Translations under genes and position numbers: made by a program | The notes under the pieces: model-generated | What the model saw: the letters and a program-made list of their open reading frames with translations, nothing else | What the model was told of the DNA's origin: nothing | The model's database searches: none | From: an uncultured Kangiella sp. | Lineage (GTDB): Bacteria > Pseudomonadota > Gammaproteobacteria > Enterobacterales > Kangiellaceae | Assembly: GCA_947498625.1 (NCBI GenBank) | Contig: CANMKR010000001.1 | Coordinates: forward strand, 798,090 to 862,089 | Direction of reading: 5' to 3' | Length of the DNA stretch: 64,000 nt | Shown here: positions 63,876 to 64,000 of the stretch, piece by piece | How positions within the stretch are numbered: position 1 is the first letter of the stretch | Layout: each line of letters starts with the position of its first letter

Positions 63876-64000
63876 ATGATTAAAATAATGAAAAAACTTC
63901 TATTAAAACAAGGTGTATTAATACCAATAATTTACTTTTCCTTAATATTCATTAGCGCATTTTTTGCAGATAATTACAGTCATATTGAGCAACATGCTAG
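63876..64000 (+). CDS. Start of a membrane or exported protein, cut by the window edge
   Basis: An open frame of 41 codons from ATG 63876 to the edge: basic residues, then one hydrophobic span (VLIPIIYFSLIFISAFFA) and a polar continuation. An internal ATG (63888) could also start it. No family can be assigned. Divergent from the S41 peptidase gene with a 140-bp gap. Confidence 0.5.
   Translation, partial: MIKIMKKLLLKQGVLIPIIYFSLIFISAFFADNYSHIEQHA

Overview
The window is an AT-rich stretch of a gammaproteobacterial chromosome. Evidence is the ruvB-ybgC-tolQRAB-pal-cpoB-queE-queC run, the nadB/rpoE-rseA-rseC-degP-lepA-lepB-rnc-era-recO-pdxJ-acpS run, the fabA-fabB pair and prfB-lysS. Two DUF885 lipoproteins, many exported peptidases and a CadC-type regulator with a TolB-like sensor suggest a marine, protein-degrading member of the Oceanospirillales such as Kangiellaceae. 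That assignment is inference. No tRNA, rRNA, CRISPR array or intact insertion sequence was seen.

Layout. 1-10.2 kb: POT peptide transporter, AlkB, AcuI-type reductase, an AddB-like/AddA-like nuclease-helicase pair, a GNAT and a cupin. 10.2-12.8 kb: DUF885 lipoprotein and a divergent DUF4442 hotdog protein. 12.8-16.3 kb: accessory island with a three-gene ABC-three-component (ABC-3C) type conflict system and 475 bp of gene-poor DNA. 16.3-21.2 kb: PaiB-like protein, prfB with its programmed frameshift, lysS flanked by two related nested hairpins, DUF3081, an exported methyltransferase. 21.2-29.6 kb: fabB, fabA, a repeat-rich exported DUF4097-type protein, a second DUF885 lipoprotein, TetR regulator and divergent exported redoxin, ygfZ, sdhE, ygfX. 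29.6-42 kb: nadB divergent from the sigma-E locus, then lepA to acpS. 42-45.8 kb: SDR, glutathione peroxidase, M28 peptidase, exported metallo-beta-lactamase-fold protein. 45.8-51.1 kb: accessory locus with a secreted MACPF-like protein, a divergent membrane-bound winged-helix regulator and two small exported proteins. 51.2-63.8 kb: ABC-F protein, SGNH hydrolase, membrane protein, ruvB, the Tol-Pal operon, queuosine genes, an S41 peptidase. A gene start is cut by the right edge.

How parts work together. The sigma-E locus shows three promoter-like sites (before rpoE, rseA and degP) but no rseB. Three 17-bp FadR-like boxes lie before fabA, between the first DUF885 gene and DUF4442, and before tetR. 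The most novel candidate is the 46-51 kb locus: a near-identical direct-repeat element (core TTAATGAANAGTTAATG) lies upstream of both the MACPF-like gene and the small exported operon, with the CadC-like regulator between them. This suggests a small dedicated regulon. The ABC-3C island is the other system that merits attention.
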